Origin: Alphaproteobacteria bacterium
Lineage (GTDB): Bacteria; Pseudomonadota; Alphaproteobacteria; Rhizobiales; JAJFHR01
Assembly (NCBI GenBank): GCA_024278055.1
Contig: JAJRTY010000040.1
Coordinates: 1 to 32,242 of the forward strand
Length of the DNA stretch: 32,242 nucleotides
Direction: 5' to 3'
Positions 16,185-24,313 of this stretch are shown one piece after another (the stretch's first letter is position 1; each line of letters starts with the position of its first letter). A program made the translations under genes and the position numbers. Under the pieces are notes generated by a model. That model saw only the letters and a list, made by a program, of their open reading frames with translations, did no database searches and was not told the origin of the DNA.

Positions 16185-17063
16185 ATGGCTGAAGCACCTA
16201 AGAAATCTTCTTCCAAGGAAACGTCGGCAAAAAAACCGGCGGCAAAGAAATCTGCTACTAAAAACTCCAACGGCTCTGCCGCGCGCGCAGCAGAGTCTCA
16301 GGAAGCTCAACCAAAAATGGTCGTCAGTGACGAGACTGCCATTGAAATTACCGATATGCATAAATGGTACGGTGATTTTCATGTTCTTAAAGACATCTCA
16401 CTGAAGGTTAACAAGGGCGAACGTATCGTCATTTGCGGCCCTTCCGGCTCGGGTAAATCGACGTTGATCCGATGCATCAACCGCCTGGAAGAACATCAAA
16501 AAGGAAAGATCGTTGTCGACAAAATTGAGCTGACCAACGACCTGAAAAAAATCGACGAAATCAGGCGCGAAGTCGGCATGGTGTTTCAGCATTTTAATCT
16601 GTTCCCGCATTTGAGCATCCTGGAAAACTGCACGCTGGCGCCAATCTGGGTACGTAAAATGCCCAAAAAAGAAGCCGAAGAAATTGCCATGCACTATCTT
16701 GAGCGGGTGCGTATCCCTGAGCAGGCCCTGAAGTACCCCGGACAACTTTCCGGCGGTCAACAACAACGTGTTGCTATTGCGCGTTCACTATGCATGAACC
16801 CGAAAATCATGTTGTTTGATGAACCAACCTCCGCACTTGATCCTGAAATGATCAAGGAAGTGCTCGAAGTGATGATCAATCTCGCCCATGACGGCATGAC
16901 AATGCTGTGTGTTACCCATGAAATGGGATTTGCCCGCGAGGTTGCCAATAGTGTTATCTTTATGGATGAAGGCCAGATCATTGAGCAGAATGAACCCGAA
17001 GAGTTCTTCACCAATCCACAAAGTGAGAGAACAAAATTGTTCCTGAGCCAGATTCTGCACTAA
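16185..17063 (+). CDS. aapP: General L-amino-acid ABC transporter ATPase, with Lys/Ala-rich N-terminal tail
   Basis: A 292-residue ATP-binding subunit that powers AapJQM. It has Walker A GPSGSGKS (85-92), a Q-loop (VFQH, Gln135), signature LSGGQ (188-192), Walker [14 protein letters not shown] (208-220) and switch His245. The ATG at 16185 has GAGG upstream; the frame is open further left but that part overlaps aapM. Unlike standard AapP/GlnQ proteins of about 245-255 residues, it begins with a 45-residue low-complexity tail made of Lys, Ala, Ser and Thr ([11 protein letters not shown]), whose function is unknown. A terminator follows. Confidence 0.93.
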   Translation: MAEAPKKSSSKETSAKKPAAKKSATKNSNGSAARAAESQEAQPKMVVSDETAIEITDMHKWYGDFHVLKDISLKVNKGERIVICGPSGSGKSTLIRCINRLEEHQKGKIVVDKIELTNDLKKIDEIRREVGMVFQHFNLFPHLSILENCTLAPIWVRKMPKKEAEEIAMHYLERVRIPEQALKYPGQLSGGQQQRVAIARSLCMNPKIMLFDEPTSALDPEMIKEVLEVMINLAHDGMTMLCVTHEMGFAREVANSVIFMDEGQIIEQNEPEEFFTNPQSERTKLFLSQILH

Positions 17064-17103
17064 TATATCGGCAGGAAAACCTGACAAGGCCCTGGGGGGC
17101 AAA

Positions 17104-17133
17104 AAAGCACTACCGGAAACGGTGGTGCTTTTT
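17104..17133. terminator. Bidirectional intrinsic terminator after aapP
   Basis: Stem AGCACTACCG / CGGTGGTGCT (one G-T pair) with GAAA loop, flanked by an A-run on the left and a T-run on the right, so it can stop the aap operon and the convergent acetyltransferase transcript. Confidence 0.88.
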
Positions 17134-17142
17134 ATTTGTGCT

Positions 17143-17664
17143 TTATTCTTCAGGTTCTTCCAGTTCGCCCTTTTCCTGGGCAAAAGGCACAAAGCCGCAG
17201 CGCTGATAAAGACCAAGGGCGCGAGGGTGATCAAGCGTGCAGGTCTGAACAAACAATCGCCTGGGCGAGTGCAACCAGGCCAGGGAAATTGCCTGACTGA
17301 GAAGGTAGCGACCAAAGCCCTGGCCAATGACTTCCGGCATCAGCCCCATAAAAACAAGTTCGACATCGGGCATTTTACGAAAATCGAGTTCAACATATCC
17401 TGCCGGACATCCGTTCACATAAAGCACATAAAGTTCAACAGCGGGATCCTGTATAACCTCGGCCAGCTCCTCGTCCGTCATTTTCAGCCGGTTCACCCAG
17501 ATATAATCAGCCCCGACGGTTTGATAAAGGTATCGATAAAAATGAACCGGCGGATTATCTGCCCGGATCAGGGCGATTTGCGAATGCGAAGGGGCAGGGA
17601 TGTTGAGATGAGGATCTTCAAACATCTCCAGATGGGTGATGGTAATTTCATGGATTTTTCCCAT
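17143..17664 (-). CDS. GNAT-family N-acetyltransferase
   Basis: A 173-residue acetyl-CoA-dependent acetyltransferase. The core motif A is VELVFMGLMPEVIGQGFGRYLL (the Q-x-x-G-x-G/A acetyl-CoA loop is IGQGFGR), and motif B is HPRALGLYQRCGFVPF near the C-terminus. The substrate is unknown. The ATG at 17662-17664 lies 5 bases after the stop of sseA, so it is the last gene of the cysK-alaX-sseA operon; a longer frame overlapping sseA is unnecessary. Confidence 0.85.
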   Translation of the reverse strand: MGKIHEITITHLEMFEDPHLNIPAPSHSQIALIRADNPPVHFYRYLYQTVGADYIWVNRLKMTDEELAEVIQDPAVELYVLYVNGCPAGYVELDFRKMPDVELVFMGLMPEVIGQGFGRYLLSQAISLAWLHSPRRLFVQTCTLDHPRALGLYQRCGFVPFAQEKGELEEPEE

Positions 17665-17669
17665 TGGCT

Positions 17670-18533
17670 TCACGAACCTGTTTCTATGGGAACGTCTTTT
17701 GCACTTCCCCACTGCGCCCATGAACCATCGAACAGGGCGACCGATTTACTTTTACCGATTAATTCAAGTCCCAGCACAAGCACGGCCGCTGTCACACCTG
17801 AGCCACAGGTGGTGACAATAGGTTTGCCGGGATCTACACCGCCATCAACAAACGCCTGCCGGATGTCTTCAGGTGATTTCAGGGTGCCATTGTCCTCGAG
17901 CAAATTGGTATAGGGCACATTAAATGACCCCGGTATATGCCCGGATTTCAGCTCCGGTCTTGGCTCAGGCGAGATTCCGGCAAATCTTGCTGCACCCCTG
18001 GCATCAACTATCTGGGGTGAATCTTCTGATGCTACCGCTTTAAGCATGTAGTCGAGGGATTTGGCCTTGCTCGGTTGAAAACGTGAAGCAAAGTGGCATT
18101 CACGCGGGCTTCGTGCCGGCCCATCTTCCAGTGGTAGATCCTCTGCAATCCATTTTGGCAATCCGCCATTCAAAATGGCAACATCATTATGGCCCATAAT
18201 CCGGAACATCCACCAGGCGCGCGCTGCACTGAACAGACCGAGCGAATCATAGATGATCACACGGTTGCCATTGCCGATACCCAGTTTGCGCATGCGCGAA
18301 GAGAACTTTTCCGGGCTCGGCAACATATGCGGCAGTGAACTTGTGGCATCGGATATCTCGTCGATATCGAAAAACACTGCACCGGGAATGCGCTGTTTGT
18401 CAAACTCTTGTCTGGCATTTCTGCCCGAGTTTGGCAAATGCATGGAGGCATCGAGCATAATGATATCCGGTGCATCAAGATGCTGCGCCAGCCAATCTGT
18501 TTCGACAATCCACGGGCTGTTGTGTGTGGTCAT
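17670..18533 (-). CDS. sseA: 3-mercaptopyruvate sulfurtransferase (two-rhodanese-domain)
   Basis: A 287-residue tandem rhodanese. The N-terminal domain is inactive; the C-terminal one has the catalytic cysteine in CGSGVTA (Cys243), and the CGSGVT loop is typical of mercaptopyruvate sulfurtransferases rather than thiosulfate rhodaneses. It transfers sulfur from 3-mercaptopyruvate, a cysteine-derived keto acid, to thiol or cyanide acceptors. Its start overlaps the end of the AlaX gene by 4 bases. The location downstream of a cysteine synthase fits cysteine sulfur handling. Confidence 0.92.
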   Translation of the reverse strand: MTTHNSPWIVETDWLAQHLDAPDIIMLDASMHLPNSGRNARQEFDKQRIPGAVFFDIDEISDATSSLPHMLPSPEKFSSRMRKLGIGNGNRVIIYDSLGLFSAARAWWMFRIMGHNDVAILNGGLPKWIAEDLPLEDGPARSPRECHFASRFQPSKAKSLDYMLKAVASEDSPQIVDARGAARFAGISPEPRPELKSGHIPGSFNVPYTNLLEDNGTLKSPEDIRQAFVDGGVDPGKPIVTTCGSGVTAAVLVLGLELIGKSKSVALFDGSWAQWGSAKDVPIETGS

Positions 18534-19255
18534 GATTTTTCACCATCGGTTACAAATGCGACACGAACACGGCGGTTTTTCCCGCCCTTGTTCTCAATTT
18601 TCACTATATAAACGTCACCAATTTCTGCGGTGTTAGCAACATGTGTGCCACCACAGGGCTGCATATCGCAATTACCGATTTCCACCAGCCGCACCTTGCC
18701 CGTACCCATGGGGGGCTTTACGTTCATCGATTTCACCAGATTGGGATTGGCCAGTAATTCCTCATCGCTGATCCACCGGTCTGTGACATCATGATTGCCT
18801 TGAATGAGCCGGTTGAGTTCAGCGCTGATTTCATGCTTGTCGAGCCCGCCGTCAGGGATATTGAAATCGAGGCGACCGCGTTCAGTGCCAATCTGGCCAC
18901 CGGTTACCGGATAAGACAAAACCGCCGAGAGCAGATGGAGGGCAGTATGCATGCGCATATGAGCATGGCGGACCTGCCAGTTCAGCCGGCATCTAACCAA
19001 CGCGCCCGGCTTGGGCAGAATACTGCCTTCAGGTGCTACATGGACGATGCGCTTGTCACTGTCATAGATGGTGGTGGCAATCGGGCAGGTTCCCGCACCT
19101 TCGATGTCCAGTTCACCACAATCGCCGGGCTGGCCACCGCTGGTGGCATAAAAGTTGGTACGCTCCAGAATGATGCCGCCACGCTCATTAACATCAACAA
19201 CGCGGGCTTCGCATTCGCGCATGTAGGCATCATCCCTGAAAATCATCTCAGTCAT
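18530..19255 (-). CDS. alaX: Alanyl-tRNA editing protein AlaX (AlaX-M type)
   Basis: A 241-residue free-standing editing domain homologous to the AlaRS editing region; it hydrolyses Ser (or Gly) mischarged on tRNA-Ala. The zinc ligands are visible: HTALH (His103, His107) and CGGTH (Cys201, His205). The TSGGQP motif (39-44) is the GG motif that marks AlaX-M proteins. It starts 3 bases downstream of the cysteine-synthase stop and overlaps sseA by 4 bases, forming a tight operon. Confidence 0.93.
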   Translation of the reverse strand: MTEMIFRDDAYMRECEARVVDVNERGGIILERTNFYATSGGQPGDCGELDIEGAGTCPIATTIYDSDKRIVHVAPEGSILPKPGALVRCRLNWQVRHAHMRMHTALHLLSAVLSYPVTGGQIGTERGRLDFNIPDGGLDKHEISAELNRLIQGNHDVTDRWISDEELLANPNLVKSMNVKPPMGTGKVRLVEIGNCDMQPCGGTHVANTAEIGDVYIVKIENKGGKNRRVRVAFVTDGEKS

Positions 19256-19258
19256 GAC

Positions 19259-20305
19259 TTAACCGTCAACTTCAACAGTAACATCGGGCACATCTGTCTG
19301 CGGCGTTACCAGCCAAACAGGTACGGGGAGATCCTTGGAGCGCAGAAACTCGGGGTTGAACAGCTTGCCCTGATAGCGTGTGCCAAAATCACACAACATG
19401 GTGACGATGGTATGACCCGGCCCCAATTCGCGGGCAAGGGCAATCGCACCGGCCACATTGACGCCGCTGGAGCTGCCCAGACACAAGCCTTCGTCCGACA
19501 ACAGGTCAAATACGGTTTGCACGGCTTCACGATCAGAAATAAAATAGGAACGGTCAATTGGCGCCCCTTCGAGGTTGGCTGTAATGCGCCCCTGTCCGAT
19601 GCCTTCGGTAATCGAGCTGCCTTCTGATTTCATTTCGCCATTAGTGTAGTAATTATACATGGCCGATCCTGGCGGATCAGCAAGGGCAATCTGAATATCG
19701 GGATTATATTCCTTCAGCCCCATGCCAACCCCGGCAATGGTGCCGCCGGTACCAATGGCACAGCAAAATCCGTCGACCTTGCCATTGGTCTGCGCCCAGA
19801 TTTCCGGGGCTGTTGTTTCAATATGCGCCTGGCGGTTGGCGATATTATCAAATTGCTGCGCCCAGACCGCGCCATTGGGCTCGGTTTGCGCCAGAGCCTG
19901 CGCCAGCCGGGCGGAATATTTCTGATAGTTGTTGGGGTTTTTATAAGGTACAGCGGGCACCTGAACCAACTCGGCACCGGCAATGCGCAACATGTCCTTT
20001 TTTTCTTCAGACTGGGTTTCAGGTATGACAATGACAGAGCGAAACCCCAGCGCATTGGCCACCAGAGCAATGCCGATACCGGTGTTGCCGGCGGTACCCT
20101 CAACAACAACGCCGCCTTTTTGCAAGGTGCCGTTATTGATGGCGTTTTTGATTATAAAATAAGCCGCCCGATCCTTGACCGACTGGCCGGGGTTCATGAA
20201 CTCGGCCTTGCCTAGAATCGTACACCCGGTAATCTCTGAGGCACGGCGCAGGTGAATGAGCGGGGTATTGCCGATGGCATCCGTCATCCCGGTGGAAGTG
20301 ATCAT
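19259..20305 (-). CDS. Cysteine synthase-family PLP enzyme
   Basis: A 348-residue fold-type II PLP enzyme. PLP-lysine is Lys44 in PGQSVKDRAA, the substrate-loop motif is EGTAGNTGIG, and the phosphate-binding loop is GTGGTIAG. The family makes cysteine from O-acetylserine and sulfide; alphaproteobacteria often carry this longer, divergent cysK-like paralogue, whose preferred substrate is uncertain (cysteine synthase or cystathionine beta-synthase-like). GAGG lies 5 bases before the ATG. It is the first gene of the cysK-like, alaX, sseA, GNAT operon. Confidence 0.88.
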   Translation of the reverse strand: MITSTGMTDAIGNTPLIHLRRASEITGCTILGKAEFMNPGQSVKDRAAYFIIKNAINNGTLQKGGVVVEGTAGNTGIGIALVANALGFRSVIVIPETQSEEKKDMLRIAGAELVQVPAVPYKNPNNYQKYSARLAQALAQTEPNGAVWAQQFDNIANRQAHIETTAPEIWAQTNGKVDGFCCAIGTGGTIAGVGMGLKEYNPDIQIALADPPGSAMYNYYTNGEMKSEGSSITEGIGQGRITANLEGAPIDRSYFISDREAVQTVFDLLSDEGLCLGSSSGVNVAGAIALARELGPGHTIVTMLCDFGTRYQGKLFNPEFLRSKDLPVPVWLVTPQTDVPDVTVEVDG

Positions 20306-20598
20306 ATAGGCCTCATGAAAATGGGGTTTGATTATTGAAAACGATTGCTGTCACGATACAGAGCCGTTGGAAATGGTTCAAGGGGGTTGGTGCAGTGGTT
20401 CATGAAAAAGTGTTGTTTTACGAAAATAGCAAGAGACGGCCCTTCATCTATGGTAAGATTTGCAAAAATATCGGCTGGCGGCCATCGTCGTTTTTATACT
20501 GCAAGCAGTCGGGCAGAACTTACCCGCGTTTTGATACATGGATTATGTTTTTTCCAAATTGATTGTTTAATGCGTTATCGAGCATAGGAACCAGGGTG

Positions 20599-20841
20599 AT
20601 GAAATCTCAAGCAAAAGTAGTTGTTATTGGCGGTGGTGTTGTCGGTGTGAGCACACTTTATCATCTGGTCAAAAAGGGCTGGAGTGATTGCGTTCTGGTT
20701 GAGCGCAATGAACTTACCTCAGGTTCAACCTGGCATGCCGCTGGACTGCTGCCTCTGTTCAATATGAGTTATTCCGTCGGCCAGATCCATAAATACTCGG
20801 TAAAGTTTTATCAGGAACTGGAGAAAGAGACCGGACAGTAG
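20599..20841 (+). CDS. N-terminal fragment of the flavoprotein: Rossmann FAD site
   Basis: An 80-residue piece with the dinucleotide motif [10 protein letters not shown] (7-16) and [10 protein letters not shown] containing His46, the position used for covalent FAD attachment in mammalian dimethylglycine and sarcosine dehydrogenases. The start ATG follows CCAGGGTG. Alone it cannot be a working enzyme. Confidence 0.7.
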   Translation: MKSQAKVVVIGGGVVGVSTLYHLVKKGWSDCVLVERNELTSGSTWHAAGLLPLFNMSYSVGQIHKYSVKFYQELEKETGQ

Positions 20842-20892
20842 GTTGGGTTCAGTAAAGTATCAAACATTCGCCTCGCTGATAATCAGGACCGT

Positions 20893-23034
20893 ATGGATGA
20901 ATATAAGTATTATGCCGGTGTGGCTAAAACCATCGGCATTGATGTGCGGTTTCTCACCCCCCAGGAGGTCAAGGAAATCTGGCCGCTGTGTAATACGGAA
21001 GGATTGATCGGCGCCATACAGCATGTGGATGATGGCTATATTCAACCGGCTGACTTAACTCAAGCCATGGCCAAGGGCGCGCGCAATGGTGGTGGCGAAA
21101 TCTATCGCAACACCCGCGTGCTGGCGATTGAACAACAGGGCGATGACAGCTGGATTGTCAAAACCGACAAAGGCGATATCGCCTGTGAACAGGTGGTGAC
21201 GGCAACCGGCAACTTCGTGCGCCAGACCGGTTTGATGCTTGGTCTCGATATTCCGGTCATTCCGGTTGAGCATCAATATATCGTCACCGAACCGCATTCC
21301 GATATTGTGCAACGGCAAAAAGACGGTCTGCCTGAAATGGGCGTTTTGCGTGAATCTGACGCCTCATACTATATGCGCGAAGAAAATGGTGGCCTGATCC
21401 TTGGGCCATATGAAAATGGTGCGCCGTGCTGTTACATTGATGGCCCTGATGAAAACGCCGAATATGAGTTGTTCCAGGAAGACCTCGATCGCCTTGAGCC
21501 TCACATAGAAGCCGCCATGAACCGCGTGCCGGCCTTCGCCGAAGTCGGCATCAAGAAGGTCTACAATGGCGCCATCTGCTATACGCCCGACGGCTCTCCC
21601 ATCATCGGTCCCGCCTGGGACAAAAAGAACCTGTGGCTCAACGAGGGTCACAGCTTCGGCATAACGGCAGCAGGCGGGGCAGGCTGGCAGATTGCCGAAT
21701 GGATGGTGGACGGTGAACCGACCATCGACATGATGGGTGTGGACCCGCGGCGCTTTGGCCCATACGCCTCGCGCGGCTACCTTAAAACCAAAAATGAAGA
21801 AGCCTACCGCAATGTCTTCGTCATCCATTACCCTGATGAAGAACGCGGTGATGCACGGCCTTTGAAGCAGACGCCATGTTATGACCGCATGAAAGCGCGT
21901 GGCGCTGTCTTTGGTCAGGTCTATGGCTGGGAGCGCCCCAACTGGTTTGCACCCGATGGCGTTGAGGCCAAAGATGTGTGGAGTTTCAGGCGGTCTAATT
22001 ACTTCGAGCATGTTGGCAATGAATGCAAACATGTGTCTGAAAAAGTAGGGCTTTTAGACATGAGCGCTTTTTCAAAGTATCAGGTATCAGGTCCGGGCGC
22101 TGAACAGTTTCTCGACAGTATCGTTGCCAACCGTATCCCCAAAACAATTGGCCGCATTGGCCTGTGTCATATGTTGTCTGAAAATGGTGGCGTGCGCAGT
22201 GAATTCACAATATACCGCACCGGACCCCAGGGTTTTTATCTGGTCTCTGCCGGTGCAGCCGAACGCCACGATTTTGATTATCTGCAAAAATTGGCACCAA
22301 AAGACGGCAGTGTAAATTTGCAGCTGGTCACCAGCCAGTATGGCGTGCTGGTGCTGGCCGGTCCAAAGTCGCGCGATCTTTTGCAAAAGCTCACCGACAC
22401 TGACCTGTCGAATGAAAGATTCCGCTGGCTGTCAGGAAAGTTCATCAACGTAAATTGCGCTCAAGCGCACGCCCTGCGGGTGAATTTTGTCGGTGAACTG
22501 GGCTGGGAGCTGCATCATCCCATAGAAATGCAGAATTACATCTACGATCAACTGATGGCGGCGGGCGAGGAGTTTGACATTAAACCGTTTGGCATCCGCG
22601 CCATGGATTCAATGCGTCTGGAAAAATCCTATCGCCTGATTCCGCGTGAACTCTCTATCGAATATTCAGCCCTCGAATCCGGCCTCGACCGCTTCGTTCA
22701 CCTGAACAAGGGCCAGTTCATTGGTCGTGACGCACTGGTGGAATGGCAACAAAAAGGTTTTGCCAACACGTTCGTTACCATGGAAGTACACGGCATCACC
22801 GATGCCGATGCTCGTGGCTCTGAACCGATTTACAAGGATGACCAACTCATCGGCCGCGCCACCAGCGGCGGTTACGGCTGGCGCGTGGGCAAAAGCCTGG
22901 CACTGGCCATGGTCGCACCGGACCTGGCTAATCTGGGTCAGGAACTGGAAATCGAAATTCTAGGTCAACGCCATAAGGCAACCATCATCGAAGAATCCCC
23001 GTTTGATCCAGATAACGAACGTTTGCGGGCTTGA
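20893..23034 (+). CDS. C-terminal part of the dimethylglycine dehydrogenase-like flavoprotein
   Basis: A 713-residue frame starting at the first ATG after the TAG. It holds the rest of the DAO domain (to about residue 280, ending with GHSFGITAAGGAGWQ) and the FAO_M linker. The GCV_T aminomethyltransferase-like domain follows (AFSKYQVSGPGAEQFLDSI, GELGWELHHP, FGIRAMDSMRLEKSYR), then the GCV_T C-terminal barrel. It lacks the FAD dinucleotide loop, so if translated alone it should be inactive as a dehydrogenase. No ribosome binding site of quality precedes this ATG. Confidence 0.75.
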   Translation: MDEYKYYAGVAKTIGIDVRFLTPQEVKEIWPLCNTEGLIGAIQHVDDGYIQPADLTQAMAKGARNGGGEIYRNTRVLAIEQQGDDSWIVKTDKGDIACEQVVTATGNFVRQTGLMLGLDIPVIPVEHQYIVTEPHSDIVQRQKDGLPEMGVLRESDASYYMREENGGLILGPYENGAPCCYIDGPDENAEYELFQEDLDRLEPHIEAAMNRVPAFAEVGIKKVYNGAICYTPDGSPIIGPAWDKKNLWLNEGHSFGITAAGGAGWQIAEWMVDGEPTIDMMGVDPRRFGPYASRGYLKTKNEEAYRNVFVIHYPDEERGDARPLKQTPCYDRMKARGAVFGQVYGWERPNWFAPDGVEAKDVWSFRRSNYFEHVGNECKHVSEKVGLLDMSAFSKYQVSGPGAEQFLDSIVANRIPKTIGRIGLCHMLSENGGVRSEFTIYRTGPQGFYLVSAGAAERHDFDYLQKLAPKDGSVNLQLVTSQYGVLVLAGPKSRDLLQKLTDTDLSNERFRWLSGKFINVNCAQAHALRVNFVGELGWELHHPIEMQNYIYDQLMAAGEEFDIKPFGIRAMDSMRLEKSYRLIPRELSIEYSALESGLDRFVHLNKGQFIGRDALVEWQQKGFANTFVTMEVHGITDADARGSEPIYKDDQLIGRATSGGYGWRVGKSLALAMVAPDLANLGQELEIEILGQRHKATIIEESPFDPDNERLRA

Positions 23035-23068
23035 GATAAGGTGGGTAGGAACTATTCTTACTTTGTGC

Positions 23069-23074
23069 TATAAT
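23069..23074 (+). promoter_or_regulatory. Candidate -10 element of the parDE operon
   Basis: A consensus TATAAT lies 26 bases before the antitoxin ATG; no good -35 is seen 17 bases upstream. The antitoxin's ribosome binding site GAGAGGA follows at about 23084-23090. ParD proteins normally repress such promoters. Confidence 0.45.
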
Positions 23075-23099
23075 ATTGGCATTGAGAGGAATATTAAGA

Positions 23100-23378
23100 A
23101 TGCCAAGTATCAAAAAATCATTTGTTGTGGGCAGCCGCTACGAAGAATTCATCGCTGGCCAGATAGAATCTGGCCGTTTCAATAATGCCAGTGAAGTTGT
23201 ACGCGCAGGATTGCGTATGCTGGAGGACTATGAAGCCCGTGTTACGGATTTGCGGGCTTCGATTGATGCCGGTGACGCGGATATAAAAGGTGGAAAAGTG
23301 TTTGAGTATGCCAATGCAGAAGAACTGACCAGGGATATTGTAAATGAGGGGATGAGCCAATTGAACCGAAAAGACTAA
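23100..23378 (+). CDS. parD: ParD-like type II antitoxin (ribbon-helix-helix)
   Basis: A 92-residue antitoxin. The N-terminal ribbon-helix-helix is clear: [20 protein letters not shown] followed by [20 protein letters not shown], the standard ParD/CopG DNA-binding and dimerisation unit. The variable C-terminal tail would wrap the toxin. ATG at 23100 with GAGAGGA 7-8 bases upstream. It is followed immediately by the ParE-like toxin frame. Confidence 0.88.
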   Translation: MPSIKKSFVVGSRYEEFIAGQIESGRFNNASEVVRAGLRMLEDYEARVTDLRASIDAGDADIKGGKVFEYANAEELTRDIVNEGMSQLNRKD

Positions 23379-23386
23379 TCCTGTCT

Positions 23387-23665
23387 GTGCAGGCACGGAA
23401 TGATTTGATCGGCATATTCCTTTACATCTCCGAAGAAAACGTCGAGGTCGCCACACAATTTGTTGCAGATATTCACGCGAAAATCGAATGGATTGCCAAG
23501 GTTGATTTTACCGGTTCACCACGAGACCACATCAGCAAAGGCCTGCGCGGGTTTCCCTATCGCAAGCGATGCATCTATTACCGCTCATATCAAGACCATA
23601 TTGTGATTGTGCGTGTGTTGCACGCAGCACAGGACGTGACGCAGCAGGAATTCGAAGGCAGGTAA
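23387..23665 (+). CDS. parE: ParE-like type II toxin
   Basis: RelE/ParE-superfamily toxin of at least 92 residues from GTG 23387. The visible elements are ARNDLIGIFLYISEEN, GSPRDHISKGLRGFPYRKRCIYYRS and the C-terminal IVIVRVLHAAQDV. ParE toxins poison DNA gyrase. The usual first beta strand (here KRLILSV) is encoded just upstream in the same frame, so translation probably starts earlier; an ATT at 23360 lies 8 bases after GAGGGG and is the best candidate, giving 101 residues and an overlap with parD. No ATG is available. The toxin looks intact. Confidence 0.85.
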   Translation: MQARNDLIGIFLYISEENVEVATQFVADIHAKIEWIAKVDFTGSPRDHISKGLRGFPYRKRCIYYRSYQDHIVIVRVLHAAQDVTQQEFEGR

Positions 23666-23667
23666 GA

Positions 23668-24225
23668 ATGGCAGAAAAATTTGAAGTCAGAATAGAAGCA
23701 GAACGCTTCATTCACAATGATTTATCTTGTTGCGCCTACGAAATGCTGCAAATCATGCGCAGAATAAATTTGCCAGATGAAACTGGTGGAGTTTTTTTCG
23801 TCATGATGAGCAGTTTGATTTTTTCAGCGTTTTCTATTGAGGCGAAAGTAAACTTCGTGGGTTGGAAGGTTCTGGAAAAGGGGTGGCCAGAGCGGGCAAG
23901 TTTGACAGAAAAAATCGACTTACTTATCAAGGTCCTACCTTTAGATTTAAAGTGGGGAGAGAGACCACTCCAAACAATTGCAAAGCTGAGCAACTTCCGA
24001 AACACGCTCGCGCATGGTAAACCAGACATAGTAGATAAAACCGTCATTACACATGTTCGTCCGGAAGTGTGGGACGCACTTAAAGGAGAGTGGGAATCCT
24101 CGGTAACACCAGAAAATGTTGAGCGCTGTTACGATGATACGGAAAAACTATGGAAAACACTGCTTGATGCGGCACAAATTCCTGTAAGCAAAACTATAAC
24201 GCACGGTGGTCACAGGTTAAGTTAG
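23668..24225 (+). CDS. HEPN-like protein downstream of parDE
   Basis: A 185-residue helical protein starting 2 bases after the ParE stop. It contains FRNTLAHGKP (Arg111, Asn112, His116), matching the R-x4-6-H motif of HEPN domains, many of which are metal-independent RNases in toxin-antitoxin and defence systems. The rest (helices around 16-33, 41-70 and 78-92) fits a helical bundle. No nucleotidyltransferase (MNT) antitoxin is adjacent. RNase activity and link to ParDE are inference from the motif and spacing; RN-x-L-A-H also occurs in non-catalytic HEPN-like proteins. Confidence 0.6.
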   Translation: MAEKFEVRIEAERFIHNDLSCCAYEMLQIMRRINLPDETGGVFFVMMSSLIFSAFSIEAKVNFVGWKVLEKGWPERASLTEKIDLLIKVLPLDLKWGERPLQTIAKLSNFRNTLAHGKPDIVDKTVITHVRPEVWDALKGEWESSVTPENVERCYDDTEKLWKTLLDAAQIPVSKTITHGGHRLS

Positions 24226-24313
24226 ATAATTGTGTAATTCCTTTAAAAACACATATTGAAACTGTGGGAATTTATACGGTTCCATAACCTGCACTAAACT
24301 TACAGCATAAATA

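Larger units (their letters stand above)
20599..23034 (+). pseudogene. Dimethylglycine/sarcosine dehydrogenase-like gene interrupted by in-frame TAG
   Basis: Read as one frame, 20599-23034 encodes 811 codons with the full architecture of a DMGDH/SarDH-type flavoenzyme: FAD-binding DAO domain, FAO_M linker, then GCV_T and GCV_T C-terminal folate-binding domains. A TAG at 20839-20841 (codon 81) breaks it; the frame is otherwise open on both sides and the flanking residues (LEKETGQ before, VGFSKVSNIRLADNQDR after) align as one continuous protein. The intact enzyme would oxidatively demethylate dimethylglycine or sarcosine and pass formaldehyde to tetrahydrofolate. A point mutation, sequence error or readthrough are possible. 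Confidence 0.8.

Noticed and set aside
20306-20598. Small coding frames upstream of the flavoprotein gene
   Set aside because: They lack ribosome binding sites and protein-like composition; I see only an AT-rich promoter region.
20839-20841. TAG as a pyrrolysine or other recoded codon
   Set aside because: Dimethylglycine dehydrogenases are not Pyl enzymes, and aapQ, aapM and other genes here end normally at TAG.
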